Part shown: piece after piece, positions 56,794-64,000 of the stretch
How the letters are laid out: the number at the start of each line of letters is the position of its first letter
Position numbering within the stretch: the first letter of the stretch is position 1
From: Halomonas colorata
GTDB taxonomy: Bacteria > Pseudomonadota > Gammaproteobacteria > Pseudomonadales > Halomonadaceae
Direction: 5' to 3'
NCBI RefSeq assembly: GCF_014897985.1
Contig: NZ_JABUZA010000002.1
Coordinates: 124,001-188,000, forward strand
Length of the DNA: 64,000 bases
Made by a program: the position numbers and the translations under genes
Notes under the pieces: model-generated
Database searches by the model: none
What the model saw: the letters and a program-made list of their open reading frames with translations, nothing else
Told to the model about the DNA's origin: nothing

Positions 56794-57276
56794 CTAAGAT
56801 GAATGTTGCTGAACCAGCCGCACGACACAGTGATAAATCATTATCACTGCACTAACGGGGATCGCCACATGAATCCAGTAATAGGGAATTTGCAGCATTG
56901 GTGTACTGCGATACGCTGAAAAGCTGAGTAGCTGGGTCCCCCAATAAAGCATTACCGCGGCACTCACCAAGATGATGCCCACACTGAATATTTGCTCGTT
57001 CCAATGCGCCAATCGTGGTGGGAGCTTATCGGTCACAAAACTAATGAACACATGCTCCCTGCGGCGCACCAGGGCGCTAGCGCCCAGAAATGCGGCCCAC
57101 ACTAAAAGCATTTGAAGAATCTCTTCCGTCCAGGCCAGGGGGCTGTTAAATAAATAGCGCATGAATATATTGCTAATCGCCACCAGGAAAAGCGCAAAAA
57201 TGGCGGCGGTCGCGATGACTTCATCAAGACGCATGAATCGGTCTAGCCACGTGAAGATACGCTGCATATCAGACAC
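56794..57276 (-). CDS. TRAP transporter small membrane subunit DctQ (second system)
   Basis: A 160-residue, four-helix DctQ protein. The typical core ISNIFMRYLFNSPLAWTEEILQ is followed by LLVWAAFLGASALVRRREHVFI, then helices at about 92-112 and 128-150. It follows dctP after 49 bases that contain a GC-rich hairpin and precedes dctM by eleven bases. Sequence is clearly different from the first DctQ in the window, so the two systems are not a recent duplication. Confidence 0.9.
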   Translation of the reverse strand: MSDMQRIFTWLDRFMRLDEVIATAAIFALFLVAISNIFMRYLFNSPLAWTEEILQMLLVWAAFLGASALVRRREHVFISFVTDKLPPRLAHWNEQIFSVGIILVSAAVMLYWGTQLLSFSAYRSTPMLQIPYYWIHVAIPVSAVIMIYHCVVRLVQQHSS

Positions 57277-57287
57277 CTCAACTTGGC

Positions 57288-57305
57288 TCCCCGGCTAACC
57301 GGGGA
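57288..57305 (-). promoter_or_regulatory. Intercistronic hairpin between dctP and dctQ
   Basis: TCCCCGG and CCGGGGA form a perfect 7-bp stem around a four-base loop, extendable by two GC pairs past one mismatch. There is no T-run. A hairpin here often protects the dctP message or attenuates the membrane-subunit genes, giving an excess of binding protein. Confidence 0.5.
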
Positions 57306-57325
57306 ACCATGCGATCACAGGATGA

Positions 57326-58312
57326 TCAGCCGTTAATGATTTCGTAAACCTTGTCGTACAGACCCTCGCTCCATTGAGGAAACGCGGATGGAATCTGCTG
57401 TGCAGCCCGCTCGCGGAAAGGCGCGATATCAACTTCATGAATCTCAACGCCTTCACTACGTAAACTCTCTAGTGCCTGTTCGCTGTTATCCGCTACCAGC
57501 TCAGAGAGATACTCTGCCATCTGCTGACCGGTATCCGTCATAATTTGCTGCTGCTCTTCACTGAGCTGATCCCAAAAAGACTTTCCGGTAACGAAAGGCG
57601 CCACGGTATGCATATGAGACGTCAAGCTAAGATGTTTCACCACCTCGTGGAACTTGCCCCCGTAAAGTACCGCTGCAGGATTTTCAACGCCGTCGACTAT
57701 CCCCTGCGCCAGCGCAGGATAAACGTCACCCAGCGACATCGGCGTGGGTGTTGCCCCCATGGCACGTATGGCTTCCACATACATTTGCGAGTTTTGAACG
57801 CGGATACGTATACCATCAAGATCAGCAGGACTACTAACTGGCTCGCGTGATAGCAGGTGGCGTGCACCATATACCGCATTTGGGATGACGATGTGGTAGC
57901 CAGACTCATCCACCTTTGCCATTTGCTCAGCAAACCACTCCGAGTCAAAAATCTTGAGCTTCGACTCAAAATCTTCACTCAGATAAGGTGCATCCAGTAC
58001 CGCAAGGTCGGGAACGGAATCGAGAAAATTACTGTAAGCAGTAATCGAGATAATCGGCGCACCAAAGCGTGCCTGTTCCATGACCTCCGTTTCCGAACCC
58101 AGCTGGCTGGCAGGAAACGCTTTCAGTTCCAGCTCACCATTGCTTGCCTCATTCACCCATTCGGCCCACTGCTTGACGGCTACATCCACCGGCTCGCCGG
58201 GCTGGTTGCCGTACGCAACGCGGATCTCAGTGCTGGCGTGAGCAGTCGTAGCAACGCCAAGCGTTGTAACAGTTGCAAGCGTAATAGCGATAGACAGTTT
58301 ATTCAGGCGCAT
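57326..58312 (-). CDS. TRAP transporter substrate-binding protein DctP (second system)
   Basis: An intact 328-residue periplasmic binding protein. The signal peptide LSIAITLATVTTLGVATTAHA is followed by TEIRVAYGNQPGEPVDVAVKQWAEW. The ligand region LDGIRIRVQNSQMYVEAIRAMGA has the conserved Arg expected to bind a carboxylate, and PTPMSLGDVYPALAQGIVDGVENP matches the family. AGAGGAG lies eight bases before the ATG. It begins 48 bases after uxaB. Context with UxaA, UxaB and an L-galactonate-type dehydrogenase suggests import of a hexonate or uronate. Confidence 0.92.
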   Translation of the reverse strand: MRLNKLSIAITLATVTTLGVATTAHASTEIRVAYGNQPGEPVDVAVKQWAEWVNEASNGELELKAFPASQLGSETEVMEQARFGAPIISITAYSNFLDSVPDLAVLDAPYLSEDFESKLKIFDSEWFAEQMAKVDESGYHIVIPNAVYGARHLLSREPVSSPADLDGIRIRVQNSQMYVEAIRAMGATPTPMSLGDVYPALAQGIVDGVENPAAVLYGGKFHEVVKHLSLTSHMHTVAPFVTGKSFWDQLSEEQQQIMTDTGQQMAEYLSELVADNSEQALESLRSEGVEIHEVDIAPFRERAAQQIPSAFPQWSEGLYDKVYEIING

Positions 58313-58360
58313 TAAGCACTCCTCTTCTTCTTGTGTTTAACCGTAGGTGTGGTGTCTGCT

Positions 58361-59512
58361 TTAAAGCAGTGTTGTTTTATCGTTAATGTTCGATATGTTT
58401 TTTCGCTTAAGCGCATCGCTCAGCTTTGGTGTCGGTATCGCGTAATTTTTCGCCATAACTACCACTGGCTGTATGCGGCGGCTCAGCTTGTCATTGTGAT
58501 ACTGGGCAATATCTTTTAGACGATGATCTAAAAAAGGGTTATCAAAACGTTCCAGCGTGCTCTGCCAGTAGACGTTTAAATCCATATTCGGTAATTCAAG
58601 AGCCAAGACAGGCAATACCTCTGTCTCCATCACCTCACTGAGCGCGTTACGCAGTTTTGGCTCTTGCATGGCCTCTCTTACGTAGGTAATGGAATCGGTC
58701 AAATCAAGCGTGAGCCACTGATCAACCAGATACGTATGCGCCAGATTAAGGATGTGAAGCTTGCGTAACTCATAAGGCTGTAATGAACTCACGACCTCAA
58801 TGGCAGGATGCTCAAAAGGCATAATCAGGCATGGGGCTTGCTGAACAGCCCAGAGCGCATAAGGCTCAGCAACGGCGCCAACCGGCTCAAGCGGTGCCGA
58901 GACGATCCGATCTACCAGCGTATTGACCCAGCAGCATTCGACATCCAGCCAAGTACTGAAATGAGCATCTTGGTAGTCCTTTCGCGCCAGACTGGAAACA
59001 ATCTCTTTGAGCACTTGACCGTTGCTGCCGATCAATTCGCAGGGCAGCAGCGTAAGACCTGGCCGCTGAGCCTTGAAACGTGCATAAAGCAGCTTAGTCA
59101 ACTTGCCTGGAAAGCTTGCGGGAACAGCGGAAAGACTAGTATCCCCGGCCACGTCGTAACCGCTATCACCCGTATTGGAAATCACCCAGCGAGCCGTCTG
59201 AATAAAGTGACGTTCTAATGCCTCCCAGTCGTCTTGTGCCACAAGGCAGCCAGCGACACTGCTAACGGAAAGGTGCTCCTCAACGGGTACACCATTACGC
59301 AAACCCTTAATATGCAGCGGATAGCTATCCTGATGAGCTAGCGCATTTGCCTTGGCTTTGCCTTCAGGGCGCGCGGACGTCTGCACCACAAGCACCGCTT
59401 CACGGCTTCCTTCCTCCGCGATAGCGGAGCTTGCAAAGGCAGCGACGTGGCCGAGTAAAAACCGACTAGTACCGAACTGAACAATGCTCGCCTGGGAGAG
59501 AGGCTGCCTCAC
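58361..59512 (-). CDS. uxaB: Tagaturonate reductase-like mannitol dehydrogenase family protein (UxaB)
   Basis: A polyol/hexuronate oxidoreductase of the mannitol dehydrogenase superfamily. The N-terminal NAD-binding region begins SIVQFGTSRFLLGHVAAF. LLPCELIGSNGQVLKEIV and CWVNTLVDRIVSAPLEPVG match UxaB, and the catalytic Lys-Asn-His region is ELRKLHILNLAHTYLV. At 383 residues it is about 100 shorter than E. coli UxaB, as in several non-enteric members. Start is GTG overlapping the uxaA stop (GTGA). Position between uxaA and the transporter supports reduction of D-tagaturonate to D-altronate with NADH. Fructuronate reductase is the alternative. Confidence 0.82.
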   Translation of the reverse strand: MRQPLSQASIVQFGTSRFLLGHVAAFASSAIAEEGSREAVLVVQTSARPEGKAKANALAHQDSYPLHIKGLRNGVPVEEHLSVSSVAGCLVAQDDWEALERHFIQTARWVISNTGDSGYDVAGDTSLSAVPASFPGKLTKLLYARFKAQRPGLTLLPCELIGSNGQVLKEIVSSLARKDYQDAHFSTWLDVECCWVNTLVDRIVSAPLEPVGAVAEPYALWAVQQAPCLIMPFEHPAIEVVSSLQPYELRKLHILNLAHTYLVDQWLTLDLTDSITYVREAMQEPKLRNALSEVMETEVLPVLALELPNMDLNVYWQSTLERFDNPFLDHRLKDIAQYHNDKLSRRIQPVVVMAKNYAIPTPKLSDALKRKNISNINDKTTLL

Positions 59513-61146
59513 AATGACACCCCCCTCTTCCAGGGAATAAAGTCCAACTGAGCAAGACGTGCAGCCTTCGATATATAACGTCCAGACGCGGTTTCAATAC
59601 AGAGCGTTAGCAATTCATCGGCCAATTGGGCAATGCTCGCTTCGCCGCGGATGACCGGCCCAGCATCGAAGTCGATCACATCGCTCATGCGGCTTGCGAG
59701 TTCGCTATTGCTTGAAATCTTAATCACAGGCGCCACAGGGTTGCCGGTTGGCGTCCCTAGACCTGTGGTAAATAGCACCAGGTTAGCGCCTGACCCCACC
59801 AGGCCGGTAGTCGACTCTACGTCGTTACCCGGCGTACATAGCAGGTTAAGCCCCTTACGCGTCATCGGCTCGGTGTAATCGAGCACATCAACCACGGGAC
59901 TGTCTCCTCCTTTTTTGGCAGCGCCCGCTGACTTCATGGCATCGGTAATCAGGCCATCACGCACATTGCCAGGTGAGGGGTTCATGGAGAAGTCAGCGCC
60001 CACCGCGTGGGCATGACGCTGATAAGCAGCCATTAATGCGGTAAAGCGTTCAGCCACCTGCGGGTTACGACAGCGCGCCAACAGCTCGTGCTCCACACCA
60101 CACAGCTCGGGGAACTCACTTAGAATACCGCTACCGCCCAGTGCCACCAGGCGATCCACAGCGGCACCTACCACGGGGTTTGCGGAAAGCCCGGAAAAGC
60201 CGTCTGAGCCGCCACATTCAACGCCCAGGGTAAGTTCAGAAAGCGGCGCTGGCTGCCGAGTCACTTGATTGGCCTGCTTGAGACCATCAAAAATCGCTGT
60301 CAATGCGTCACGAATCAGCACCTCTTCGCTTTCAGACCGCTGCTGTTCGAAGTAGCTGACTGGCTTGTAGCCGCTTGGGTCACGTTTTGCAATGGCCTCT
60401 TGCAACATGGTGATCTGTGCTTTCTGGCAGCCCAGGCTAAGCACCGTTGCGCCAGCAACATTGGGATGACAGATATAGCCTGCGAGCAGTTCACATAGCG
60501 CGTCAGCATCGCCGTCTGTGCCACCGCAGCCTTGCTGATGAACCAGAAAGCGCACGCCATCAACATTAGGAAACAGACGCTCCCCCGCAGGAGCCGCTGA
60601 CTCGGCAATGTCTTGCCCATGTAACAGCTGTCTGGCCATGCGCTTATAATCATAAAAGGGGTCATCGCCCAAGGCATCGGCGACACACTGGCGCAATACT
60701 TCGATATTGCGGTTTTCACAAAAAACCAAAGGCACCACTAGCCAAACGTTGGCCGTTCCTACCTTGCCATCCGGGCGATGGTAGCCAGCAAATGTCGTCT
60801 TCTCGAACGCAGTTACCTCAGGTGGCTGCCAAGCTTTTTGCCTAGTCTCCGTGGATAGTTCGTCCGTTGCATGCACCACGTTTTCGGTCGTAATAGCGCC
60901 ACCCGCCGCAATGGGCTGTGTTGCTTTGCCCACCCTTACGCCGTACATGGTGACAACATCGCCAGCCGCCATATCGCTTAGCGCAAACTTATGCTTGTGG
61001 CGAACGAAGCCAGGCAGCGTGATGTTAACGCCTTGATCCTCGATCACTGCGCCTGCTGGCAAGTCGGTCAAAGCAACTCGAACATTATCCAGTGCGTGAA
61101 CACGCAGCGTGAGATGGGGCGTTTGAGTTGTAATCAGATCACTCAC
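59509..61146 (-). CDS. uxaA: Altronate dehydratase UxaA
   Basis: UxaA dehydrates D-altronate to 2-keto-3-deoxy-D-gluconate. The 545-residue protein has the N-terminal SAF domain (about 10-85: DNVRVALTDLPAGAVIED) followed by the UxaA/GarD core. The core carries GYHRPDGKVGTANVWLVVPLV, then LVHQQGCGGTDGD, LSLGCQKAQI, ECGGSDGFSGLSANP and GSGANLVLFTTGLGTPTGN. Cys residues in the QQGCGG and LGCQK blocks fit metal binding. Start is GTG overlapping the dehydrogenase stop (GTGA) with AGGAAG upstream. Galactarate or other sugar-acid dehydratases share the fold, but the uxaB neighbour favours altronate. Confidence 0.88.
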   Translation of the reverse strand: MSDLITTQTPHLTLRVHALDNVRVALTDLPAGAVIEDQGVNITLPGFVRHKHKFALSDMAAGDVVTMYGVRVGKATQPIAAGGAITTENVVHATDELSTETRQKAWQPPEVTAFEKTTFAGYHRPDGKVGTANVWLVVPLVFCENRNIEVLRQCVADALGDDPFYDYKRMARQLLHGQDIAESAAPAGERLFPNVDGVRFLVHQQGCGGTDGDADALCELLAGYICHPNVAGATVLSLGCQKAQITMLQEAIAKRDPSGYKPVSYFEQQRSESEEVLIRDALTAIFDGLKQANQVTRQPAPLSELTLGVECGGSDGFSGLSANPVVGAAVDRLVALGGSGILSEFPELCGVEHELLARCRNPQVAERFTALMAAYQRHAHAVGADFSMNPSPGNVRDGLITDAMKSAGAAKKGGDSPVVDVLDYTEPMTRKGLNLLCTPGNDVESTTGLVGSGANLVLFTTGLGTPTGNPVAPVIKISSNSELASRMSDVIDFDAGPVIRGEASIAQLADELLTLCIETASGRYISKAARLAQLDFIPWKRGVSL

Positions 61147-62180
61147 GGATGCGCTTCCTCAGTATCGATGGAAATCATCGCCTTGATGACCTGATTGGCG
61201 GGGTCACACCACTGAGGCATTTTTAAAGGAACATCGGCAAGCGCCGCCCGGTGAGTAATCATCGCATCGGCGTTGATAGCACCACTCTCCATTAGTGACA
61301 CCACGCAATCAAAGTCTTCACGCGTGGCATTGCGGCTACCCATCAGCGTCAGTTCTTTTTTATGGAAGTCAGGATCGTTAAAGGTAATATCAGCTTTCAC
61401 TACGCTAACCAACACATAGCGCCCACCATGGCCTGCAAGATCAAACCCCGCCTGCATGGCGCGGGGATTACCGGTGGCATCGAACACCACATCCGCTAAC
61501 GCTCCATCATTTAGTGTGCTGATCAGGGCCGCCACCTCAACATCTTGTGGGTTCGCGACAGCATCGGCCCTCAGCACATCACGGCAAAACGCTAATCGCG
61601 AGGCATTGGTGTCCACCATCAATGTGCGTGCGCCTCGGCTTTTCGCTACCTGAAGAACACCCATGCCAATCGGGCCTGCCCCGACAATCACCGCAAGCTC
61701 ACCCGCTTGCAGCGCGCTACGTCTTACCGCATGGGCGCCAATCGCCATGCACTCTACCAACGCAAGCTGATCGATAGAGAGGGTTTCGGAAACCACCAGG
61801 TGCGTAGTGGGAACAGCCAAGTACTCCGCCATTCCACCATCTTTATGCACCCCAATGACCTGCATACTCTGGCAGCAGTTTGTCTTGCCCTGCTGGCAGG
61901 CGCGGCACTCGCCGCAATGTAAATAAGGAATAACGTAGACCTGCTTGCCCAGCAGATGCTGAGCTGGGCTATCCGCCACCTCAACGACCTCTCCTGCGAG
62001 TTCATGACCAAGCACGCGTGGATATTCAAAATAGGGCTGATTGCCTCCATAGGCATGGATATCCGTGCCGCAGATGCCAATGCGCCGAATGCGTACCAGG
62101 GCATGCCCTGCCGGGCACTCAGGCTTAGCGTAGTGACGCAGTTCAAGGTGATGCGGCTTTGAACAAACAAGCGCTTGCAT
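61143..62180 (-). CDS. Zinc-type alcohol dehydrogenase, probable L-galactonate 5-dehydrogenase (LgoD-like)
   Basis: A medium-chain dehydrogenase of 345 residues. Catalytic zinc ligands are Cys37 and His59-Glu60 (GICGTDIHA; LGHELAGEV). Structural zinc is bound by Cys89, 92, 95 and 103 in HCGECRACQQGKTNCC. The NAD site is VIVGAGPIGMGVLQVA. ATG 62180 has AAGGAG eight bases upstream; the frame upstream crosses the promoter region. Overlap with uxaA and position before uxaA-uxaB suggests oxidation of L-galactonate to D-tagaturonate, as LgoD/YjjN does in E. coli. L-idonate or another polyol cannot be excluded by sequence alone. Confidence 0.8.
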   Translation of the reverse strand: MQALVCSKPHHLELRHYAKPECPAGHALVRIRRIGICGTDIHAYGGNQPYFEYPRVLGHELAGEVVEVADSPAQHLLGKQVYVIPYLHCGECRACQQGKTNCCQSMQVIGVHKDGGMAEYLAVPTTHLVVSETLSIDQLALVECMAIGAHAVRRSALQAGELAVIVGAGPIGMGVLQVAKSRGARTLMVDTNASRLAFCRDVLRADAVANPQDVEVAALISTLNDGALADVVFDATGNPRAMQAGFDLAGHGGRYVLVSVVKADITFNDPDFHKKELTLMGSRNATREDFDCVVSLMESGAINADAMITHRAALADVPLKMPQWCDPANQVIKAMISIDTEEAHP

Positions 62181-62241
62181 TAATGTGCTCCTTTCCGCCA
62201 AGCACAGGCCACTATCGAACCAGCCTGACAGGTGCTTTGGT

Positions 62242-62253
62242 CTATTGGTCAGT
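62242..62253. promoter_or_regulatory. Motif shared with the first TRAP operon promoter
   Basis: CTATTGGTCAGT matches CTATTGGTTAGT at 18265-18276 in 11 of 12 bases, or 13 of 16 when extended left. Both lie about 60 bases from the first start codon of a sugar-acid operon. On the minus strand the surroundings show two GACCAA units eight bases apart. It is a candidate regulator site. Confidence 0.35.
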
Positions 62254-62303
62254 CCTTTGGAGGTATAAAAATCCCTCCAAGGCCTGCCGCTCTCGGTAAA
62301 TGA

Positions 62304-62334
62304 GGTATTAGCGGCGAATAGAGCCGCCAATACC
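62304..62334. promoter_or_regulatory. Hairpin between the FAH and dehydrogenase genes
   Basis: GGTATTAGCGGC and GCCGCCAATACC pair over 12 bases with one mismatch around a seven-base loop. It lies in the 237-base gap upstream of the dehydrogenase. With no T-run on the minus strand, it is either a weak terminator or attenuator for the upstream FAH transcript, or an operator. Confidence 0.45.
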
Positions 62335-62349
62335 TATTTTCTTACGGTT

Positions 62350-62417
62350 TATATTTCTACTATCTATATTTCTACTATCTATATTTCTATTATCTATATT
62401 TCTTCTATCTAAATTTT
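62350..62417. repeat. 15-bp tandem repeat, about 4.5 copies
   Basis: Units TATATTTCTACTATC at 62350 and 62365 are identical. The third (62380) differs by one base (C to T) and the fourth (62395) by one base. A degenerate partial unit runs to the FAH stop codon at 62418. The period is 15 bases and the array is very AT-rich, lying between the FAH stop and the promoter region of the dehydrogenase-uxaA-uxaB-TRAP genes. Confidence 0.9.
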
Positions 62418-63260
62418 CTATGCCTGAACTACGCGCTGGGTCTGCTCGCCCAAGCCATCAATGCCTAAACGCATGCGCTGGCCGTCCCGTAGATATACTT
62501 GGGGCTGCTGGCCCATGCCGACACCGGGAGGTGTGCCGGTTGAAATGACGTCGCCCGGCTGCAGGCTCATAAAGCGGCTTAGGTAACTGATTAAAAAAGG
62601 CACTTGGTACACCATGGTCTGGGTGCTGCCATCCTGATAACGCTTACCATCCACTTCAAGCCACATGCCCAATTGGTGCGGGTCCGCCACTTCGTCACGG
62701 GTTACCAGCCAAGGGCCTAACGGGCCAAACGTATCGCAGCCTTTGCCTTTATCCCAAGTGCCGCTGCGCTCAAGCTGGAACGCGCGCTCAGAGACATCAT
62801 TCACAACACAGTAGCCCGCCACATGAGACATGGCGTCGGCCTCGTCGATGTAACGACCGCCCTTGCCGATGATGACACCAAGTTCTACTTCCCAGTCGGT
62901 CTTTTCCGAGCCGCGGGGAATTTCCACATCATCGTTAGGCCCGCAGATAGCGCTGGTCCATTTATTGAAAATGACCGGCTCAGGCGGCACTTCAGCACCG
63001 GTTTCAGCGGCGTGATCCGAGTAGTTGAGGCCAATGCAGATAAACTTGCCTACGCGAGCCACACAGGGACCCAAGCGAACATCATCAGCTACTTCCGGCA
63101 ACGTTGTTAAATCCATATCACGTAGCTGCTGCAACTGGCTGTCGCTCAATACGTCGCCCGCGATATCATCAACGATAGAGGAGAGATCGCGTACCTTTCC
63201 CTGGCTATCCACAATGCCTGGCTTTTCCTGACCCGGCTGTCCAAAACGTAATAGTTTCAT
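62418..63260 (-). CDS. Fumarylacetoacetate hydrolase family protein (diketo-deoxy sugar-acid hydrolase-like)
   Basis: A 280-residue FAH-family enzyme, close in layout to 2,4-diketo-3-deoxy-L-fuconate hydrolase and ureidoglycolate-lyase-like proteins. The short N-terminal domain (MKLLRFGQPGQEKPGIVD) precedes the FAH core. The core carries GKFICIGLNYSDHAAETGAE, the metal-binding WEVELGVIIGKGGRYID with the paired Glu residues, VNDVSERAFQLE and GDVISTGTPPGVGMGQ. ATG 63260 has AGGAGG nine bases upstream. It follows an SDR gene of the 2-keto-3-deoxy-fuconate dehydrogenase type after 22 bases. The pair would oxidise a 2-keto-3-deoxy acid and split it to pyruvate and a hydroxy acid. Confidence 0.85.
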   Translation of the reverse strand: MKLLRFGQPGQEKPGIVDSQGKVRDLSSIVDDIAGDVLSDSQLQQLRDMDLTTLPEVADDVRLGPCVARVGKFICIGLNYSDHAAETGAEVPPEPVIFNKWTSAICGPNDDVEIPRGSEKTDWEVELGVIIGKGGRYIDEADAMSHVAGYCVVNDVSERAFQLERSGTWDKGKGCDTFGPLGPWLVTRDEVADPHQLGMWLEVDGKRYQDGSTQTMVYQVPFLISYLSRFMSLQPGDVISTGTPPGVGMGQQPQVYLRDGQRMRLGIDGLGEQTQRVVQA

Positions 63261-63282
63261 ATTGTTATACCTCCTAAAGTAA

Positions 63283-64000
63283 TCAGTTAGCCCAGCCGCC
63301 ATCAATCAACTGTGCGGTACCCGTAATGAACTGTGATTCATCGCTGGCCAGAAAGGCGGCCAATGCCGCCACTTCCTCTACCCGCCCTAGCCTGCCCATC
63401 GGTTGACGCGCAATAAAAGATGCCAGCACGTCAGCTTCGCTGCGCCCTTCTCGACCAGCCTGCTCTGCAATACGCTGTTTCAATGAGGGAGACTCGACGG
63501 TACCTGGGCAAATGGCATTGCAGCGAACACCCTGGGTCATAAAGTCGGCGGCTACCGACTTGGTAAGACCGATAACCGCCGCTTTGGAGGCCCCGTAAGC
63601 ACAGCGGTTGGCAACGCCTTTAACGCTTGATGCCAGAGACGCCATATTGATAATGCTGCCCCCGCCGTTTGATAACATGCCGGGTAAAAAAGCCTGAAGG
63701 GTGTAAAACATTGAAGTGACGTTCAGATCCATCGATCGCTGCCAGGTCGCCTCGTCACACTCAAGTACCGTGCCACCCGGCACCATCCCCGCACAGTTAA
63801 ACAGTATGTCCAAGGCCGGCAGCGAAGCGGCCAGCTCGTTAATTGCCTGGCTATCCGTTACATCCAGGCGATAGGCTTCAACGCCTGGTATATCTTGTAA
63901 GGTAGAAATATCAATATCGGTGGCGAATACACGTGCGCCTTCGGCAACAAATCGCTCGACGCTTGCACGCCCAATGCCGTTCGCGGCGGCGGTGATTAAT
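63283..64000 (-). CDS. Short-chain dehydrogenase, 2-keto-3-deoxy-L-fuconate dehydrogenase/BDH2 type (partial, N-terminus beyond right edge)
   Basis: About 238 codons are visible; perhaps ten N-terminal residues lie outside the window. The nucleotide loop reads ITAAANGIGRAS, the variant typical of this subgroup. ILFNCAGMVPGGTVLE, the catalytic Ser in NMASLASSVKG, and Tyr-x3-Lys in RCAYGASKAAVIGLTKSVAA follow. The tail RCNAICPGTVESPSLKQRI closely resembles human BDH2 and bacterial 2-keto-3-deoxy-L-fuconate dehydrogenase. It is transcribed with the FAH gene. An initiator ATG at 63813 in frame would cut off the NAD-binding region and is rejected. The precise substrate is undetermined. Confidence 0.88.
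   Translation of the reverse strand, partial: LITAAANGIGRASVERFVAEGARVFATDIDISTLQDIPGVEAYRLDVTDSQAINELAASLPALDILFNCAGMVPGGTVLECDEATWQRSMDLNVTSMFYTLQAFLPGMLSNGGGSIINMASLASSVKGVANRCAYGASKAAVIGLTKSVAADFMTQGVRCNAICPGTVESPSLKQRIAEQAGREGRSEADVLASFIARQPMGRLGRVEEVAALAAFLASDESQFITGTAQLIDGGWAN

Noticed and set aside
62304-62334. Confident terminator call for the FAH gene
   Set aside because: The stem is good but no T-run follows on the minus strand, so it is listed only as a hairpin of undecided role.
62350-62417. CRISPR-like array
   Set aside because: Units are 15 bases and contiguous, with no spacers and no cas genes nearby, so it is a simple tandem repeat.
63283-63813. Complete short SDR starting at ATG 63813
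   Set aside because: The same frame continues without a stop to the window edge and includes the NAD-binding NGIGRA loop, so the gene is longer and cut by the edge.

Overview
The window reads as chromosome of a moderately halophilic gammaproteobacterium of the Halomonas/Vreelandella type (Halomonadaceae). The evidence is the gammaproteobacterial core blocks (nnr-tsaE-amiB-mutL-miaA, orn/rsgA/psd, epmA-efp-epmB, parE-parC, cmoAB, cysDN, nudF-yqiB-cpdA), a P. aeruginosa-type MutL and an RhdA-type rhodanese. It also has a group-2-like Mrp Na+/H+ antiporter beside a bacterial voltage-gated sodium channel, and two TRAP transporters for organic acids. Base composition is moderately GC-rich by eye. 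The genus is an inference. I saw no rRNA, tRNA, insertion sequence, CRISPR array or prophage.

1-10,723: housekeeping. The minus-strand run nnr-tsaE-amiB-mutL-miaA (miaA cut by the left edge) is followed by queG, orn, rsgA, rhdA and psd. A perfect 22-bp palindrome lies between divergent orn and rsgA. 10,715-17,149: a TetR regulator with an EmrAB-type efflux pump and an operator-like palindrome, then the complete first-stage EF-P lysylation set (epmA, efp, epmB).

17,198-24,123: a LacI-type regulator divergent from a catabolic operon: TRAP transporter (dctP carries an apparent one-base frameshift), a VOC protein, a RuBisCO-like protein retaining the RuBisCO active-site residues, and a DUF1537 sugar-acid kinase. 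This is the best candidate for an undescribed pathway. The RLP + DUF1537 pair resembles the 3-oxo-isoapionate branch of apiose catabolism, but the oxidoisomerase of that pathway is absent and a VOC protein stands in the operon instead.

24,074-36,978: an unknown membrane protein, a PQQ-dependent dehydrogenase with a separate small membrane protein, an exported ParB-like protein, a sodium channel divergent from mrpAB-C-D-E-F-G, and a lipoprotein. 37,052-55,341: core genes (serB, parC, parE, pgi, cmoAB, a zinc peptidase, an App1-like phosphatase, a PfpI protein, cysND, cpdA, yqiB, nudF, a TPR protein, greB, a SIMPL protein).

55,499-64,000: a second minus-strand sugar-acid operon. It runs from an SDR (cut by the right edge) and an FAH-family hydrolase, through a 15-bp tandem repeat, to an L-galactonate-type dehydrogenase, UxaA, UxaB and a complete TRAP transporter. 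The dehydrogenase, UxaB and UxaA would take L-galactonate via tagaturonate and altronate to 2-keto-3-deoxygluconate. The SDR/FAH pair suggests an oxidative-hydrolytic exit. The two sugar-acid operons share a 12-bp promoter motif (11/12 identical) at nearly the same distance from their first genes.
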